NCBI GenBank assembly: GCA_003252135.1
Contig: QKDK01000272.1
Location: forward strand, 1 to 32,658
Origin: Clostridia bacterium
Lineage (GTDB): Bacteria; Bacillota; Clostridia; Lachnospirales; Lachnospiraceae
DNA: 32,658 nucleotides
Direction: 5' to 3'
Shown: positions 1 to 9,930 of the stretch, one piece after another
Layout: each line of letters starts with the position of its first letter
How positions within the stretch are numbered: the stretch's first letter is position 1
The notes under the pieces: generated by a model
Told to the model about the DNA's origin: nothing
The model's database searches: none
What the model saw: only the letters and a program-made list of their open reading frames with translations
Made by a program: the position numbers and the translations under genes

Positions 1-421
1 TTTCTTCGTCTTTTGTTCTTAAAGACAGCTCAGTAAATGCATTTTCTATGCTGCTTCCTGCTCTGATCTGCCGTACCATTCGATTGAACTCTTTTCTGAT
101 CAGTGCTTTTTCATCATAGATAAGACTCAGATCTCTGCACGCTTCCTCCAATGCATTCTCTGCTGAATATCCCGCTTCCAGTGATGCCAGAAACGCACTC
201 AGTCCATCCCTGAATTCAAGTGAGAACCTGTTCCTTTGCTTTTCTCTGTATTTTCCCGTATATCTTTTATAAAGCGGTATAAGAAGCGGAAATAAAAGCA
301 GAATTCCGGCTGCACTTTTATAGAACAGCCACCCGCAGGCAGAACACAGCAAAATTCCAAAAGTAACTGCTTTCAGCGATTCAATATATGGTATCTGAAA
401 AATGTCTGTTTTACGTTTCAT
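1..421 (-). CDS. TadB-like type II secretion F-domain protein (pilus assembly), truncated at the window edge
   Basis: Reverse-strand frame starting ATG at 421 reads MKRKTDIFQIPYIESLKAVTFGILLC...RFSLEFRDGLSAFLASLEAGYSAENALEEA..., typical of the TadB/TadC GspF domain. It overlaps the end of the CpaF ORF. Confidence 0.75.
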   Translation of the reverse strand, partial: MKRKTDIFQIPYIESLKAVTFGILLCSACGWLFYKSAAGILLLFPLLIPLYKRYTGKYREKQRNRFSLEFRDGLSAFLASLEAGYSAENALEEACRDLSLIYDEKALIRKEFNRMVRQIRAGSSIENAFTELSLRTKDEE

Positions 422-1661
422 AAGCACACATACCTGCATCTGCCAGCTTTTGATAAATTCCTGCTGCTTTTCCTTTGTTGATTCTCTGCATCCAGTTCTT
501 GGTCGGCTTTAATTCTCCAAAAACTTTACCCTCTGTATTCTCTCCCTCTTCCACAAACTGAAAAAGCGGGTTCATGACAATATCTCCGTTCAAGCATTCA
601 CCGACTTCGCAGATCTCAAGGACCCTTCTGCTTTTATCTCTCAGTCTGCCAAGCTGCACAATGATATCCAGCGCAGTAACAATTTGTTTCCTGACGGCCA
701 GCAGCGGGATCTCCGCACCGAGAATACACATTGTCTCAAGCCTTGACAGGATATCTCTTGAGGAATTAGCATGACCGGTCGACAGCCCTGAGTGTCCTGT
801 GTTCAGTGCCTGCAGCATATCGATGCATGCGGCATCCCGGACTTCGCCGATAACGATCCTGTCTGGCCGCATACGAAGACTGGCTTTTATCAGGTCTCTG
901 ATCGTAATTTCATTGTTTCCCTCCTGATTGGCATTTCGAACCTCAAGCCTTACCAAATTTTCAACATTCTTTAGCTGAAGCTCAGCAGAGTCCTCAATGG
1001 TGATTACACGTTCTCCTTTGGGTATGTAAGAAGAAAGGGCATTCAGAAAGGTAGTCTTACCTGATCCTGTTCCTCCGCTGATAAAAATATTATATCCGGC
1101 CTGAACCAGAAGAATCAGAAAATCAGCAGCTTCCTTCGTAATCGAGCGTATTCCGATCAGCTTTTCCATGGTCATGACCTCCAGCGGAAATTTACGGATA
1201 GTTATCACCGGACCGTCAAGAGCAACCGGCGGCAGCACGATACTGACACGGGAACCATCAGAAAGCCTGGCATCCACAATCGGCTGTGAAGCATTCACGA
1301 TCCTGTTTGAACCGGATGCGATCTGCTGTGCAATATCCTGCAGCCTCTCTTCCGTGTCAAAACTGTTTTTCCAGCGTTTCAGCCTGCCTTCGACCTCAAC
1401 AAAAATATTATCCTTTCCATTGACCATGATCTCTGTTATTTCTGAAGAATCAAGAAGGAATTGTAAAATATCAAGCCCTCGTACAGAAGCATAGATTTCC
1501 TGTTTCAGACGAAGCCTGTCACGCACGCTGATAAACTGTAACTGGCTTTCTTTCTGTATTTCTGTTTGAATCAGATCAAGCAGAGCTTCCTCACTGAAAT
1601 CCTGTCCAAAATCAATCTGTTCTACGATCCTTTTTTGCAATAGTTGTTTTATCTGGTTCAT
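411..1661 (-). CDS. cpaF: CpaF/TadA-family secretion ATPase
   Basis: Walker A GGTGSGKTTFLNAL, RMRPDRIVIGEVRD (Walker B region), TGHSGLSTGHANS His box; N-terminal CpaF-like domain. Confidence 0.93.
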   Translation of the reverse strand: MNQIKQLLQKRIVEQIDFGQDFSEEALLDLIQTEIQKESQLQFISVRDRLRLKQEIYASVRGLDILQFLLDSSEITEIMVNGKDNIFVEVEGRLKRWKNSFDTEERLQDIAQQIASGSNRIVNASQPIVDARLSDGSRVSIVLPPVALDGPVITIRKFPLEVMTMEKLIGIRSITKEAADFLILLVQAGYNIFISGGTGSGKTTFLNALSSYIPKGERVITIEDSAELQLKNVENLVRLEVRNANQEGNNEITIRDLIKASLRMRPDRIVIGEVRDAACIDMLQALNTGHSGLSTGHANSSRDILSRLETMCILGAEIPLLAVRKQIVTALDIIVQLGRLRDKSRRVLEICEVGECLNGDIVMNPLFQFVEEGENTEGKVFGELKPTKNWMQRINKGKAAGIYQKLADAGMCAYET

Positions 1662-1702
1662 ATCACCTCTTTTTCCATGGTTACGGATTACTGTTCATTC
1701 CT

Positions 1703-2647
1703 TTATACATCACCTGAAGTTCCTGCATCTATGCTTCTTTGCAGCATCAGCTTTTCTGTGTCCCAGTCATCAGTAATCTTATAAAAATTCTCCGTCTTGC
1801 ATTGCCCTCCTCCAAACCGGAGCTGTCTAAGAAAGCTTTCGTAATAGCTGCTGCCGGCTTTGCCGCCTGTTTTACTTTCTACATAGAAAACAGCATGGCA
1901 CTTTTCCAGTAATGCCCTGGTATACGGATATAATCCCCCAGCTTCAACCAGTATAAGATCGTATAAGCGGCTCTCTGACAATTCTTTGCAAAGGCAGGTC
2001 ATATCTTCTTCCTCTGCATCGCAGGCATCTGCCCAGTTCGCATAACCAGCCAGAAAATCAACCCCTTTGATTTCCCTGATCAGCTTCTTGAGCTGCAGTA
2101 TAGTAAGACCTTCCTGTTTCTTTATCAGATAAAAAAGTTCAGAAACTGCATATCCGGTTTCTCCTTTTTCCGCCGGAAAAAGCGGGTGCAGCATGAGCAT
2201 TAGTACCTTTTTATTCACCGCTAGTGTCTTTGCAAGCTCGCACATCAGATTTTCTGCTGCACACGGATCTTCAAAGGTCAGAAAACCCATAAACTGCGTT
2301 TGACCGCTTGCGGCAGCTTTGTTTTCAGGTGCAAAGTGCGAATGAATCGCTTTGCACAAAACCTTAGATGACTGGTACTTATAAAACACATGGTCATCAG
2401 ATTCTGATGGTTTTTCTTCAGAAAGAAAAAACAAAGGCATCTGTATGGGAATATCCTCAAGAACTTCACTAAATATTCTGTTCAACAATAATGCATCTAC
2501 TCTCTCTGTCTTGCAGTATGTGACTGCTTTTTGCGGTTCTGTAAACGTAATGACCTGAAAAGCATAATCACTGTATTCGTTCATATAATCCATAAGTCTG
2601 GCTGCATATGATGCATCATCTTCTAATAATAAAACCCTGATTCCCAT
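1703..2647 (-). CDS. CpaE/TadZ-like protein with degenerate receiver and degenerate ATPase domains
   Basis: Upstream neighbour of cpaF. The N-terminus is receiver-like (MGIRVLLLEDDASYAARL) and the C-terminal half is MinD/TadZ-like. The track start is 2698, but ATG 2647 has a good Shine-Dalgarno (AAAGGGGAATT-ATG). Confidence 0.6.
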   Translation of the reverse strand: MGIRVLLLEDDASYAARLMDYMNEYSDYAFQVITFTEPQKAVTYCKTERVDALLLNRIFSEVLEDIPIQMPLFFLSEEKPSESDDHVFYKYQSSKVLCKAIHSHFAPENKAAASGQTQFMGFLTFEDPCAAENLMCELAKTLAVNKKVLMLMLHPLFPAEKGETGYAVSELFYLIKKQEGLTILQLKKLIREIKGVDFLAGYANWADACDAEEEDMTCLCKELSESRLYDLILVEAGGLYPYTRALLEKCHAVFYVESKTGGKAGSSYYESFLRQLRFGGGQCKTENFYKITDDWDTEKLMLQRSIDAGTSGDV

Positions 2648-3005
2648 AATTCCCCTTTCGTTTACCATTATTTTACATGCCGATGGTTTAGATGTCAATA
2701 TATGGATGTAAGTTGTGTTGTTCTGTACATTTTTCTTGCTATCATCTCAACAGTCTGCCTCTTCATTACTGCTTATACCAGGACGCAGCTTCATCAGTTT
2801 GCTCTTTTTTACAGGATAATATATACACAATATACAAATATTCCATATTATGTAGATTCTCTTTAATTCCTTATTTTATATGCCTTTTATAACAATGAAA
2901 TTTTTTCAGCACCTTGATAATCCTCTGATTATGCAATATACTAGTCAATATATGAAGTTGGTCTAGCTTATCAACCATAAAAAAGAATATGGGAGGTTAC
3001 CTGTT

Positions 3006-3443
3006 ATGCAAATGGAACAATTACAAAAAGACATGATCGCCGCAATGAAAGCAAAGGATAAAACACGCAAGGATGCTATCTCAGCACTGGTATCCGCTGT
3101 AAAAAAGCTTGCTATCGATGAAGGCTGCCGGGATAATATTATGGAAGAGCTTGTTGACAGAGCTGTATTAAAAGAAATGAAGCTCGTAAAAGAGCAGTAT
3201 GACACCTGCCCTGATGAAAGAGCCGAACTGAAGGCAGCCTATGGTACGACCTATGGAATTATGAAGGAATACGCTCCTGTCCTGATGTCAGAGGAAGAGA
3301 TTACAGAATATATTAAGACCCATTTCTCGGAAGCACTTGCAGCAAAGAACAAGGGTGTATTGATGAAAGCCATCATGGCAGATCTGAAAGGTAAAGCAGA
3401 CGGAAAAATTATTAATAAGATTGTTGCTGCTCTTTGTGAATAA
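3006..3443 (+). CDS. GatB/YqeY domain-containing protein
   Basis: MQMEQLQKDMIAAMKAKDKTRKDAISALVSAVKKLAIDEG...ADGKIINKIVAALC, the YqeY pattern; GGGAGG ribosome binding site upstream. Confidence 0.88.
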   Translation: MQMEQLQKDMIAAMKAKDKTRKDAISALVSAVKKLAIDEGCRDNIMEELVDRAVLKEMKLVKEQYDTCPDERAELKAAYGTTYGIMKEYAPVLMSEEEITEYIKTHFSEALAAKNKGVLMKAIMADLKGKADGKIINKIVAALCE

Positions 3444-3497
3444 AGCAGCATAAGTTACCCTTCCATTCAGCGAATTAAAATATAAAGGGAGATTCCT

Positions 3498-4685
3498 ATG
3501 TTAAAAGTCAATGAAATTATGCAGCTTTCCCTCTTTAAGAATTTCAAATTTGTTTGTGGTGAAGACGGACTTGATAATCCCGTTGTCTGCGTTGTAATTC
3601 TTGAATATGAAAGTATACAGACCAATTATGAAGGATTTAATACCGGTGATTTTGTCTTAGCTTCTTTATTTTTTACCCGTGATACACCGGATTTCGTGTA
3701 TAAAGCACTGGAAACCGTAATCAAGCGCCGTGTCTCAGCTATTGCTTTAAAGACGACCTTTTCAGAAGCCATCCCGCAGTATCTGATTGAGCTCGCTGCT
3801 GAGTATAATGTCCCTTTGTTTACATTTTCCAATGCGTACATGGAAGATCTGATTATTAATATCAATGAATCTTTGAAAACAAAATCACAATATCTGGTCT
3901 ACGAAGAAAAGCTGCATAATATTATTGACACCTCTCCAGATCCTCATACGGTTAAAAATGTTGCCAAAGAAATCAATCCGACATTTCATCCCTATCTTTT
4001 CACCGCATACATTACGCCGATAGATGAAGTCAGCAGCATAACCATTCACTCCTACTTCAAACGGCTTGTTTATAAGCAGTTCCGGGACAGGAACAGCTAT
4101 GATTATTCCTTTGTAAAATACAATTCCGGAATCATACTGATTTACTCCTATCCTGATACAAGCATTCCAAAGCCTGATTCTTTACTTTTCATGATCGAAT
4201 CTCTGCTGACAGAAATTGAATTCAATCCGGCTACATTTTATATCGGGATCAGTGACATACCTGCAAAATTATCAACACTGGATGTATCGGTGCGGCATGC
4301 CATCTATACTAATTTTGTCTGCAGGAAAAACCAGGAGCACAGCATACATTATACGCAGACTGGTATTTATCAATATCTGCTGCCGCTGGTCTACAGTCCG
4401 CTGGTCTATCATAATGTACGTGAAAAAATCAATCTGCTGATTGAGTATGATTCCTCTTATTCATCCAATCTGCTGGACACAATGATTGTATATATTAAGA
4501 ATAACGGTGATATAAAACAGACGTCGAGCGAGATCTTTCAGCACACGAACACTGTCCGGTACAGAATAAAGAAAGCTGCTTCTATTCTTTCTCTTGACGA
4601 GGAAAACAGCTATGAATCACTCTTTTTACTGATCTCCATCTACACACTGCACCAGCAGATCAAAGTCGATTATCCTGAAGACTGA
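3498..4685 (+). CDS. PucR-family transcriptional regulator
   Basis: N-terminal PucR-like domain (LKVNEIMQLSLFKNFKFVCGEDGLDNPV) and C-terminal PucR HTH (LLDTMIVYIKNNGDIKQTSSEIFQHTNTVRYRIKKAASIL). Confidence 0.88.
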   Translation: MLKVNEIMQLSLFKNFKFVCGEDGLDNPVVCVVILEYESIQTNYEGFNTGDFVLASLFFTRDTPDFVYKALETVIKRRVSAIALKTTFSEAIPQYLIELAAEYNVPLFTFSNAYMEDLIININESLKTKSQYLVYEEKLHNIIDTSPDPHTVKNVAKEINPTFHPYLFTAYITPIDEVSSITIHSYFKRLVYKQFRDRNSYDYSFVKYNSGIILIYSYPDTSIPKPDSLLFMIESLLTEIEFNPATFYIGISDIPAKLSTLDVSVRHAIYTNFVCRKNQEHSIHYTQTGIYQYLLPLVYSPLVYHNVREKINLLIEYDSSYSSNLLDTMIVYIKNNGDIKQTSSEIFQHTNTVRYRIKKAASILSLDEENSYESLFLLISIYTLHQQIKVDYPED

Positions 4686-4712
4686 CGATCAGATACGCTT
4701 TTAGCGCACAGT

Positions 4713-4760
4713 AAAAAAGCCCCTTATATCAGCTTATTCTGCTGATATAAGAGGCTTTTT
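4713..4760. terminator. Bidirectional intrinsic terminator between the PucR regulator and sdaAA
   Basis: aaaaaagccccttatatcagc-ttattct-gctgatataagaggcttttt: long stem with A-tract before and T-tract after, between convergent genes. Confidence 0.85.
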
Positions 4761-4776
4761 CCGTTACCCGTTACCC

Positions 4777-5664
4777 TTACCCTTGTTCTCTTGTAACAGC
4801 TCTCAGCTGTTTTACAATTTCCTGTCCGGTCGGCGTATTGCCAAGACCGCCTTCTCCAGTCTCACGAAGCTTTGCGACCATGGCATCACCAACTTCACGC
4901 ATGGCATCAATTACTTCGTCCGGCGGAATTCTGCTTGTTATACCTGCAACTGCCATGTCTGCACAGGTGACTGCGTTCACAGCACCTACCACATTACGCT
5001 TCACGCATGGCACCTCCACCAGCCCTGCGACCGGATCGCAGACCAGTCCCAGCAGATTTTTTAATGCCATGGCTGCTGCATGGGTAATCTGTAAAGCAGA
5101 TCCGCCGCGAAGATGAACGATTGCACCTGCTGCCATGGCACTTGCCGATCCGATCTCCGCCTGACAGCCGCCTGCTGCTCCTGATATATATGCTCTGGCT
5201 GCAAGCACTTCACCGATTCCCGCAGCAACGAAAAGGGCTTCCACCAGCATGTCTTCCCTGCATTCATACTGCTCCTGATAAGTCAGCAGTACAGCGGGAA
5301 GTACTCCGCAGGCTCCTGCTGTTGGTGCTGCAACAATTTTTTTCATACAGGCGTTGGATTCGCCCATTTTAACAGCCTTCTCCATGACTTTCGACATAAA
5401 CATACCGCTGATCAGCTTGTCCTTTGCGATTGCCTGTGCTATCTTCTCCCCATCTTTTCCGACGAGTCCGCTGGCCGAGCATAGTGATTTATCATATCCT
5501 TCGTCAGCCTGTTTCATATGATGGTACATGGACTGCATTAATGCAAATGCCTCCTGCTCTGACATCATGCGTTCATCACATTCATCTTCCAGTATGATCT
5601 TCCAAAACGGTTTCTGCTGACTGACAGAAAGGGTTTCGATTTCCTTTAATGATTTAAAACTCAT
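4777..5664 (-). CDS. sdaAA: L-serine ammonia-lyase (dehydratase), iron-sulfur-dependent, alpha subunit
   Basis: AAPTAGACGVLPAVLLTYQE, GSASAMAAGAIVHLRGG, CDPVAGLVEVPCVKRN motifs. Confidence 0.95.
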   Translation of the reverse strand: MSFKSLKEIETLSVSQQKPFWKIILEDECDERMMSEQEAFALMQSMYHHMKQADEGYDKSLCSASGLVGKDGEKIAQAIAKDKLISGMFMSKVMEKAVKMGESNACMKKIVAAPTAGACGVLPAVLLTYQEQYECREDMLVEALFVAAGIGEVLAARAYISGAAGGCQAEIGSASAMAAGAIVHLRGGSALQITHAAAMALKNLLGLVCDPVAGLVEVPCVKRNVVGAVNAVTCADMAVAGITSRIPPDEVIDAMREVGDAMVAKLRETGEGGLGNTPTGQEIVKQLRAVTREQG

Positions 5665-6328
5665 TTTTTTCCTCCATGCTCAGATAGGTGACCTTCACAA
5701 TACCTTCCAGTTTTCTTAACCAGTCAAGAGCTTCCAGCGGTATCTCCTGGTCACATTCGATCACCATGACAGCGTTTCCGCCTCTTCTGTCCCTGAAAAG
5801 CTGCATTTCTGCTATGTTTACAGATTTGTGGCCCAGCATGGAAGTTACCTCTGAAACATGTCCTGGCTGGTCAATATTATGCACGATCAGTGTCGGATAC
5901 ATCGCACAGATATTTGCTTCCAGTCCGTCAATGCTGCAGATCTTTATAGCCCCGCCACCCAAAGAAGATGCCACGATTTCAAGTTCCATTCCATGAACTC
6001 CCTGTAATCGCAGCATCACACTATTTGGATGTACATCCCTCAATTCAATTCCGTGAAAATGATACTCCAGTCCTTTTTGCTTTGCTATATTCAGACTGTC
6101 TGGTATTCTTTCATCGTCAGCCTTCATCCCTAAAAGACCGGCAATCAGAGCCTTATCTGTTCCGTGACCTTTCCCTGTAGCAAGAAATGATCCATGCAGA
6201 TATATCCTGGCTGACCTGATTTCTTCTCTGATCAGCTGTCTTGCAATGAATCCTATCTTGACCGCCCCCGCAGTATGGGAGCTGGAAGGACCGATCATAA
6301 CAGGCCCTATGATTTCAAATGCATTCAT
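5654..6328 (-). CDS. sdaAB: L-serine ammonia-lyase, iron-sulfur-dependent, beta subunit
   Basis: FEIIGPVMIGPSSSHTAGAVKIG and C-terminal ACT-like segment (LIVHNIDQPGHVSEVTSMLG); overlaps sdaAA. Confidence 0.95.
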   Translation of the reverse strand: MNAFEIIGPVMIGPSSSHTAGAVKIGFIARQLIREEIRSARIYLHGSFLATGKGHGTDKALIAGLLGMKADDERIPDSLNIAKQKGLEYHFHGIELRDVHPNSVMLRLQGVHGMELEIVASSLGGGAIKICSIDGLEANICAMYPTLIVHNIDQPGHVSEVTSMLGHKSVNIAEMQLFRDRRGGNAVMVIECDQEIPLEALDWLRKLEGIVKVTYLSMEEKNEF

Positions 6329-6354
6329 ACTTCTTGTGCTATCCTCTCTTCAAA

Positions 6355-6765
6355 TTACCCCAGAACTCTCCGGCAACTTTCGAGCAATTCTTTAACTTCT
6401 GATGGTTGTATATAGATTACCGGATTTTCGCCCTTATCCAGTTCAAGGATCATAGCAAATTTGCTGCCCCAGTCATTCATTGTGACCTTCTTTAGTATTC
6501 CGTCTTTGGGATATCTTGCCTGATTGACTTCTTTCAGGGTATCTCCCATGATTGCATACCCAAAGATCACGCTTAAGGCATCTTTATAATAACTCAGTGA
6601 CTTCGCAAAAGGCTCCGTCATATTTATTACTACCTTAATTTCAGAAATTCCGCCTTCGATAAAAATACCGTCATCGCGTACAATTCTGAATTTCTCAGGA
6701 TCAAAATAATCCTTCAATGATGCAAATAATACATCGTCGTTTTTCGTGTCCTGTGTCATTTTCAT
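6355..6765 (-). CDS. Hypothetical protein, 136 aa, translationally coupled to the MATE gene
   Basis: Complete ORF with a 4-nt ATGA overlap with the MATE stop codon and an SD (GGGAGG) inside the end of the MATE gene. Confidence 0.7.
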   Translation of the reverse strand: MKMTQDTKNDDVLFASLKDYFDPEKFRIVRDDGIFIEGGISEIKVVINMTEPFAKSLSYYKDALSVIFGYAIMGDTLKEVNQARYPKDGILKKVTMNDWGSKFAMILELDKGENPVIYIQPSEVKELLESCRRVLG

Positions 6766-8108
6766 CCTCCCGCAAAATTAGTTATTTCTTCTCGCTTACG
6801 CTTCATCTCCTGATGATGTCTCATATACATAAATACCGCTGCAATATTCAGAAAGCACTGCGATATTGTCGTGGATATCCAGATTCCATTCATCCCGTAT
6901 AGTCTCGGAAGGATGAGCAGCAGCAGCGGAGTCAGCAGCAGCGGATCAAAATATATCATGAACAGAGAATATTTATTCTTGCCAACGGCATAAAAATAGG
7001 AGTTCGAGATCCTGACGAGTCCGGTAAATACAAGCTGTGTCGCACTGATCATCAGGGGCCAGTAGGATTGCTCCTTCACCTCTTTGGAAACTCCAAATAT
7101 TGCCGGGTAGTACTTTGCTGTTGCAACGGTAAATAAAAATAAAAATACACTGACTGCAACTGCTGTAAAGATCCCTTTATTTCTGATGCGCATCATGGAA
7201 TCATAGTCTCTGGCACCCGCAGATACACTGGCCAGCGGCTGCACACCTTCCGCTACACCGATCAAGATCATTCGATATGCACCGATTGTCGCAGAAATCA
7301 GTGAATAGATTGCAATTCCGACATCGCCGCCATATTTGATGCACTGCACATTATTATACAATATCAGAAGTGATGGTGTCAAAGAAATTCCAAAAGGAGA
7401 TATCCCGATCCGTAACATCTTACTGATCAGTGCCGGTTTGACCTTAAACTGTGAGAAATGAATAGGACGGACTTTATTCCGCAGAAGAGTTACCACACAG
7501 CTGATAACAGTTATCATCTGTGACGAAAGTGTTGCTATCGCTGCACCTTTGATTCCCATTTTCAGTACATAAATGAGAAGATAATCAAGAATAACATTAC
7601 ATATCATACCCACGACCATGATTGACATTGCAGAAACGACTTTGTTGTCATTTCTGAGTATCGGTGTAAGACCAGCCGCAAACATCTGGATAGAGCATCC
7701 ATAAATCATGATCCTGCCATACTCCATGGCATAATTGTACAGTTCCCCCTCTGCACCCATCATACGAAGCAGACTGGGCAGTAAAAAGGAAGAAATAAGT
7801 GTGATAAAACCACTTAAAACAATAAGCACGATCAGAATGTTGGCTCTTGCTATATCAGATTCCTCAGGCTTCCCCTCACCCTGCCTGGTGGACATGATTA
7901 CTGCTCCGCCGCATCCGATTCCGGTCCCTATAGCTACAATCACTGCGAGGATCGGCCATACAACATAAACTGCTGCAAGACCTTTATCCCCGACAAGATT
8001 GCTGATAAAGAGGCTGTCCACAAGGGAGTACAATGTTGTTATCAGCATGGTGACCATGGATGTAAACACGTAGGTAAAAAACTTCTTTTCTGATAACTTT
8101 TGCTCCAT
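6762..8108 (-). CDS. MATE-family efflux transporter
   Basis: 12-TM-like hydrophobic profile; SLVDSLFISNLVGDKGLAAV and NVILDYLLIYVLKMGIKGAAIATLSSQ are MatE-type motifs. Confidence 0.92.
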   Translation of the reverse strand: MEQKLSEKKFFTYVFTSMVTMLITTLYSLVDSLFISNLVGDKGLAAVYVVWPILAVIVAIGTGIGCGGAVIMSTRQGEGKPEESDIARANILIVLIVLSGFITLISSFLLPSLLRMMGAEGELYNYAMEYGRIMIYGCSIQMFAAGLTPILRNDNKVVSAMSIMVVGMICNVILDYLLIYVLKMGIKGAAIATLSSQMITVISCVVTLLRNKVRPIHFSQFKVKPALISKMLRIGISPFGISLTPSLLILYNNVQCIKYGGDVGIAIYSLISATIGAYRMILIGVAEGVQPLASVSAGARDYDSMMRIRNKGIFTAVAVSVFLFLFTVATAKYYPAIFGVSKEVKEQSYWPLMISATQLVFTGLVRISNSYFYAVGKNKYSLFMIYFDPLLLTPLLLLILPRLYGMNGIWISTTISQCFLNIAAVFMYMRHHQEMKRKREEITNFAGG

Positions 8109-8146
8109 TGCAGATGCCCCTTTGAAATTACTTTTATTGGTTGATT

Positions 8147-9820
8147 CTACTGTGTGATATCTGCAAATCTAAAGTCAAGATATCCCATTACATAATTTGT
8201 CTGGCCGGTAATGCTTGGGTTGACAAGGTAAAGCGATTTTGTTGTGAACAAAGGACAGATTACAGTATCTTCTGAAACAAGAATCTTTTCTGCTTCCTGT
8301 AACAGTGCCTGACGTGCTGCAGTATCCATTTCACTTGCTGATTCTGTCATGATCTGGTTGTATTCATCGTTTAACCAGCTAATATCGTTCTGTGAGTTAC
8401 CATCGCGGTACATATCGAGCCATGTAGCAGGGTCATTGTAGTCACCTGTCCACTGATGACGGGCAAGCTGAAGCTCTCCGGCTCTTCTTGCATCTACATA
8501 CACTTCATATTCCATAGCATTTAATTCTACTGTAACACCAAGCTGCTGCCATTGTGCCTGAAGTACCTGCGCAACGTCTGCTTCATAGCTCATGGATGGA
8601 TAGGTATAGGTTATGGTAGGAAGTCCTTCCCCGTTAGGGTAACCTGCGTCTGCAAGCAGCTGTTTCGCAGCTTCAATGTTCTCATCAAGAAGAGCTCCCT
8701 GTAAATCAGACCATTTTGTTCCGTCGACCTTGCTCTTATAGTTCGCAGCAACGAAGGTCGTAGAAGGTGTGTAGCAGCTTCCGATTACATCACAGATGCC
8801 CTGTCTGCTTACCGCAAGGGCAAATGCCTGACGGACTCTAACATCATCAAACGGAGCCATATTGATATTGAATAAAATATAGTTCGTTACTAATACATCC
8901 GCTGACTGAAGATCTGCCTGATCTGCGTACTGGTCTTCCACATAGTAAGGAGCACCGCTCAAGATGTCGATTTCACCAGTCTTGTATGCTGAAGTCTTCG
9001 CCTGGTCATCATCCATGAATTTAAAGGTAAGTGTATCAAATTTAACTGCATCACGATCAGAGTAGTATTCATTCGGTGCGAAGGTTATGTATTCACCTGA
9101 TTTGTAATCGCTCATGTGATATGGTCCGTTACCAAGGTTCTTTGTTACATCTGTATCCCAGCCTTCATCTGCATTCGTTGCATATGTAACATTAGATGGC
9201 ATGTAAACTGGCAGACGTACATAATCAAGGAAGTTTGCACAAGGAGAAGCAAGTGTGAAAATAATTGTCAGATCATCCGGGCATTCAACACCGATATCAT
9301 CAATGGAAGCTGTTCCGTTAAATGCATCTGAAGCACCTTTGATTAAAAACAGAGCGTCAACATACCATGCACCTTTTGCAGGGTCAAGGGCACGCGTGAT
9401 TGTGTTTAAGAAATCCGCAGATGTTACTTTACTTCCGTCTGACCAGTAACCATCTTCTTTTAAGTGGAATGTCCATACGGAACCATCTTCGTTCGCTTCC
9501 CAGCTTGTTGCCGCTGCAGGAATTACAGTTCCTTCTTCATCATAATCGATCAGACCTTCCAGACAGTAGCTCTGTAAGTCAAAGTAAACATATGCTGTTG
9601 CTCCAGCCGGATCATACTCACCATTTTCTGGCTGTTCTGAGCAAATTATGTTTTTAGCATCACCACTGGTTGCTGTTTCGGTGCTGCCAGATGCTGCTGC
9701 ATCTGTTACATTGGAAGACCCTGTGTTTGAACTGTTTCCGGCATTGTCGCCGCATGCTACAAGTCCAAATACCATTGCGCTGCATAAAAGCGCTGCGATT
9801 ACTTTCTTAAAATTTTTCAT
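8147..9820 (-). CDS. oppA: Peptide/oligopeptide ABC transporter substrate-binding lipoprotein (SBP family 5)
   Basis: Lipobox MVFGLVAC; SBP_bac_5 features (YSDGSKVTSADFLNTITRALDP, VRQAFALAVSRQGI, YPNGEGLPTITYTYP); adjacent oppBCDF. Confidence 0.92.
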   Translation of the reverse strand: MKNFKKVIAALLCSAMVFGLVACGDNAGNSSNTGSSNVTDAAASGSTETATSGDAKNIICSEQPENGEYDPAGATAYVYFDLQSYCLEGLIDYDEEGTVIPAAATSWEANEDGSVWTFHLKEDGYWSDGSKVTSADFLNTITRALDPAKGAWYVDALFLIKGASDAFNGTASIDDIGVECPDDLTIIFTLASPCANFLDYVRLPVYMPSNVTYATNADEGWDTDVTKNLGNGPYHMSDYKSGEYITFAPNEYYSDRDAVKFDTLTFKFMDDDQAKTSAYKTGEIDILSGAPYYVEDQYADQADLQSADVLVTNYILFNINMAPFDDVRVRQAFALAVSRQGICDVIGSCYTPSTTFVAANYKSKVDGTKWSDLQGALLDENIEAAKQLLADAGYPNGEGLPTITYTYPSMSYEADVAQVLQAQWQQLGVTVELNAMEYEVYVDARRAGELQLARHQWTGDYNDPATWLDMYRDGNSQNDISWLNDEYNQIMTESASEMDTAARQALLQEAEKILVSEDTVICPLFTTKSLYLVNPSITGQTNYVMGYLDFRFADITQ

Positions 9821-9930
9821 ACATTCCTCCGTTCTGTCTCCTTAAGACACTCTGATTTTTTACCTTGCTGCATTTTGAAAACGGCCCATTCCTACACATC
9901 TTTTCTTATGGATTTGCCTTATTTCACTTT

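Noticed and set aside
2694-2954. GTCAATATATG occurring twice, 250 nt apart, upstream of cpaE and YqeY
   Set aside because: Only 11 nt and AT-rich; could easily occur by chance here.
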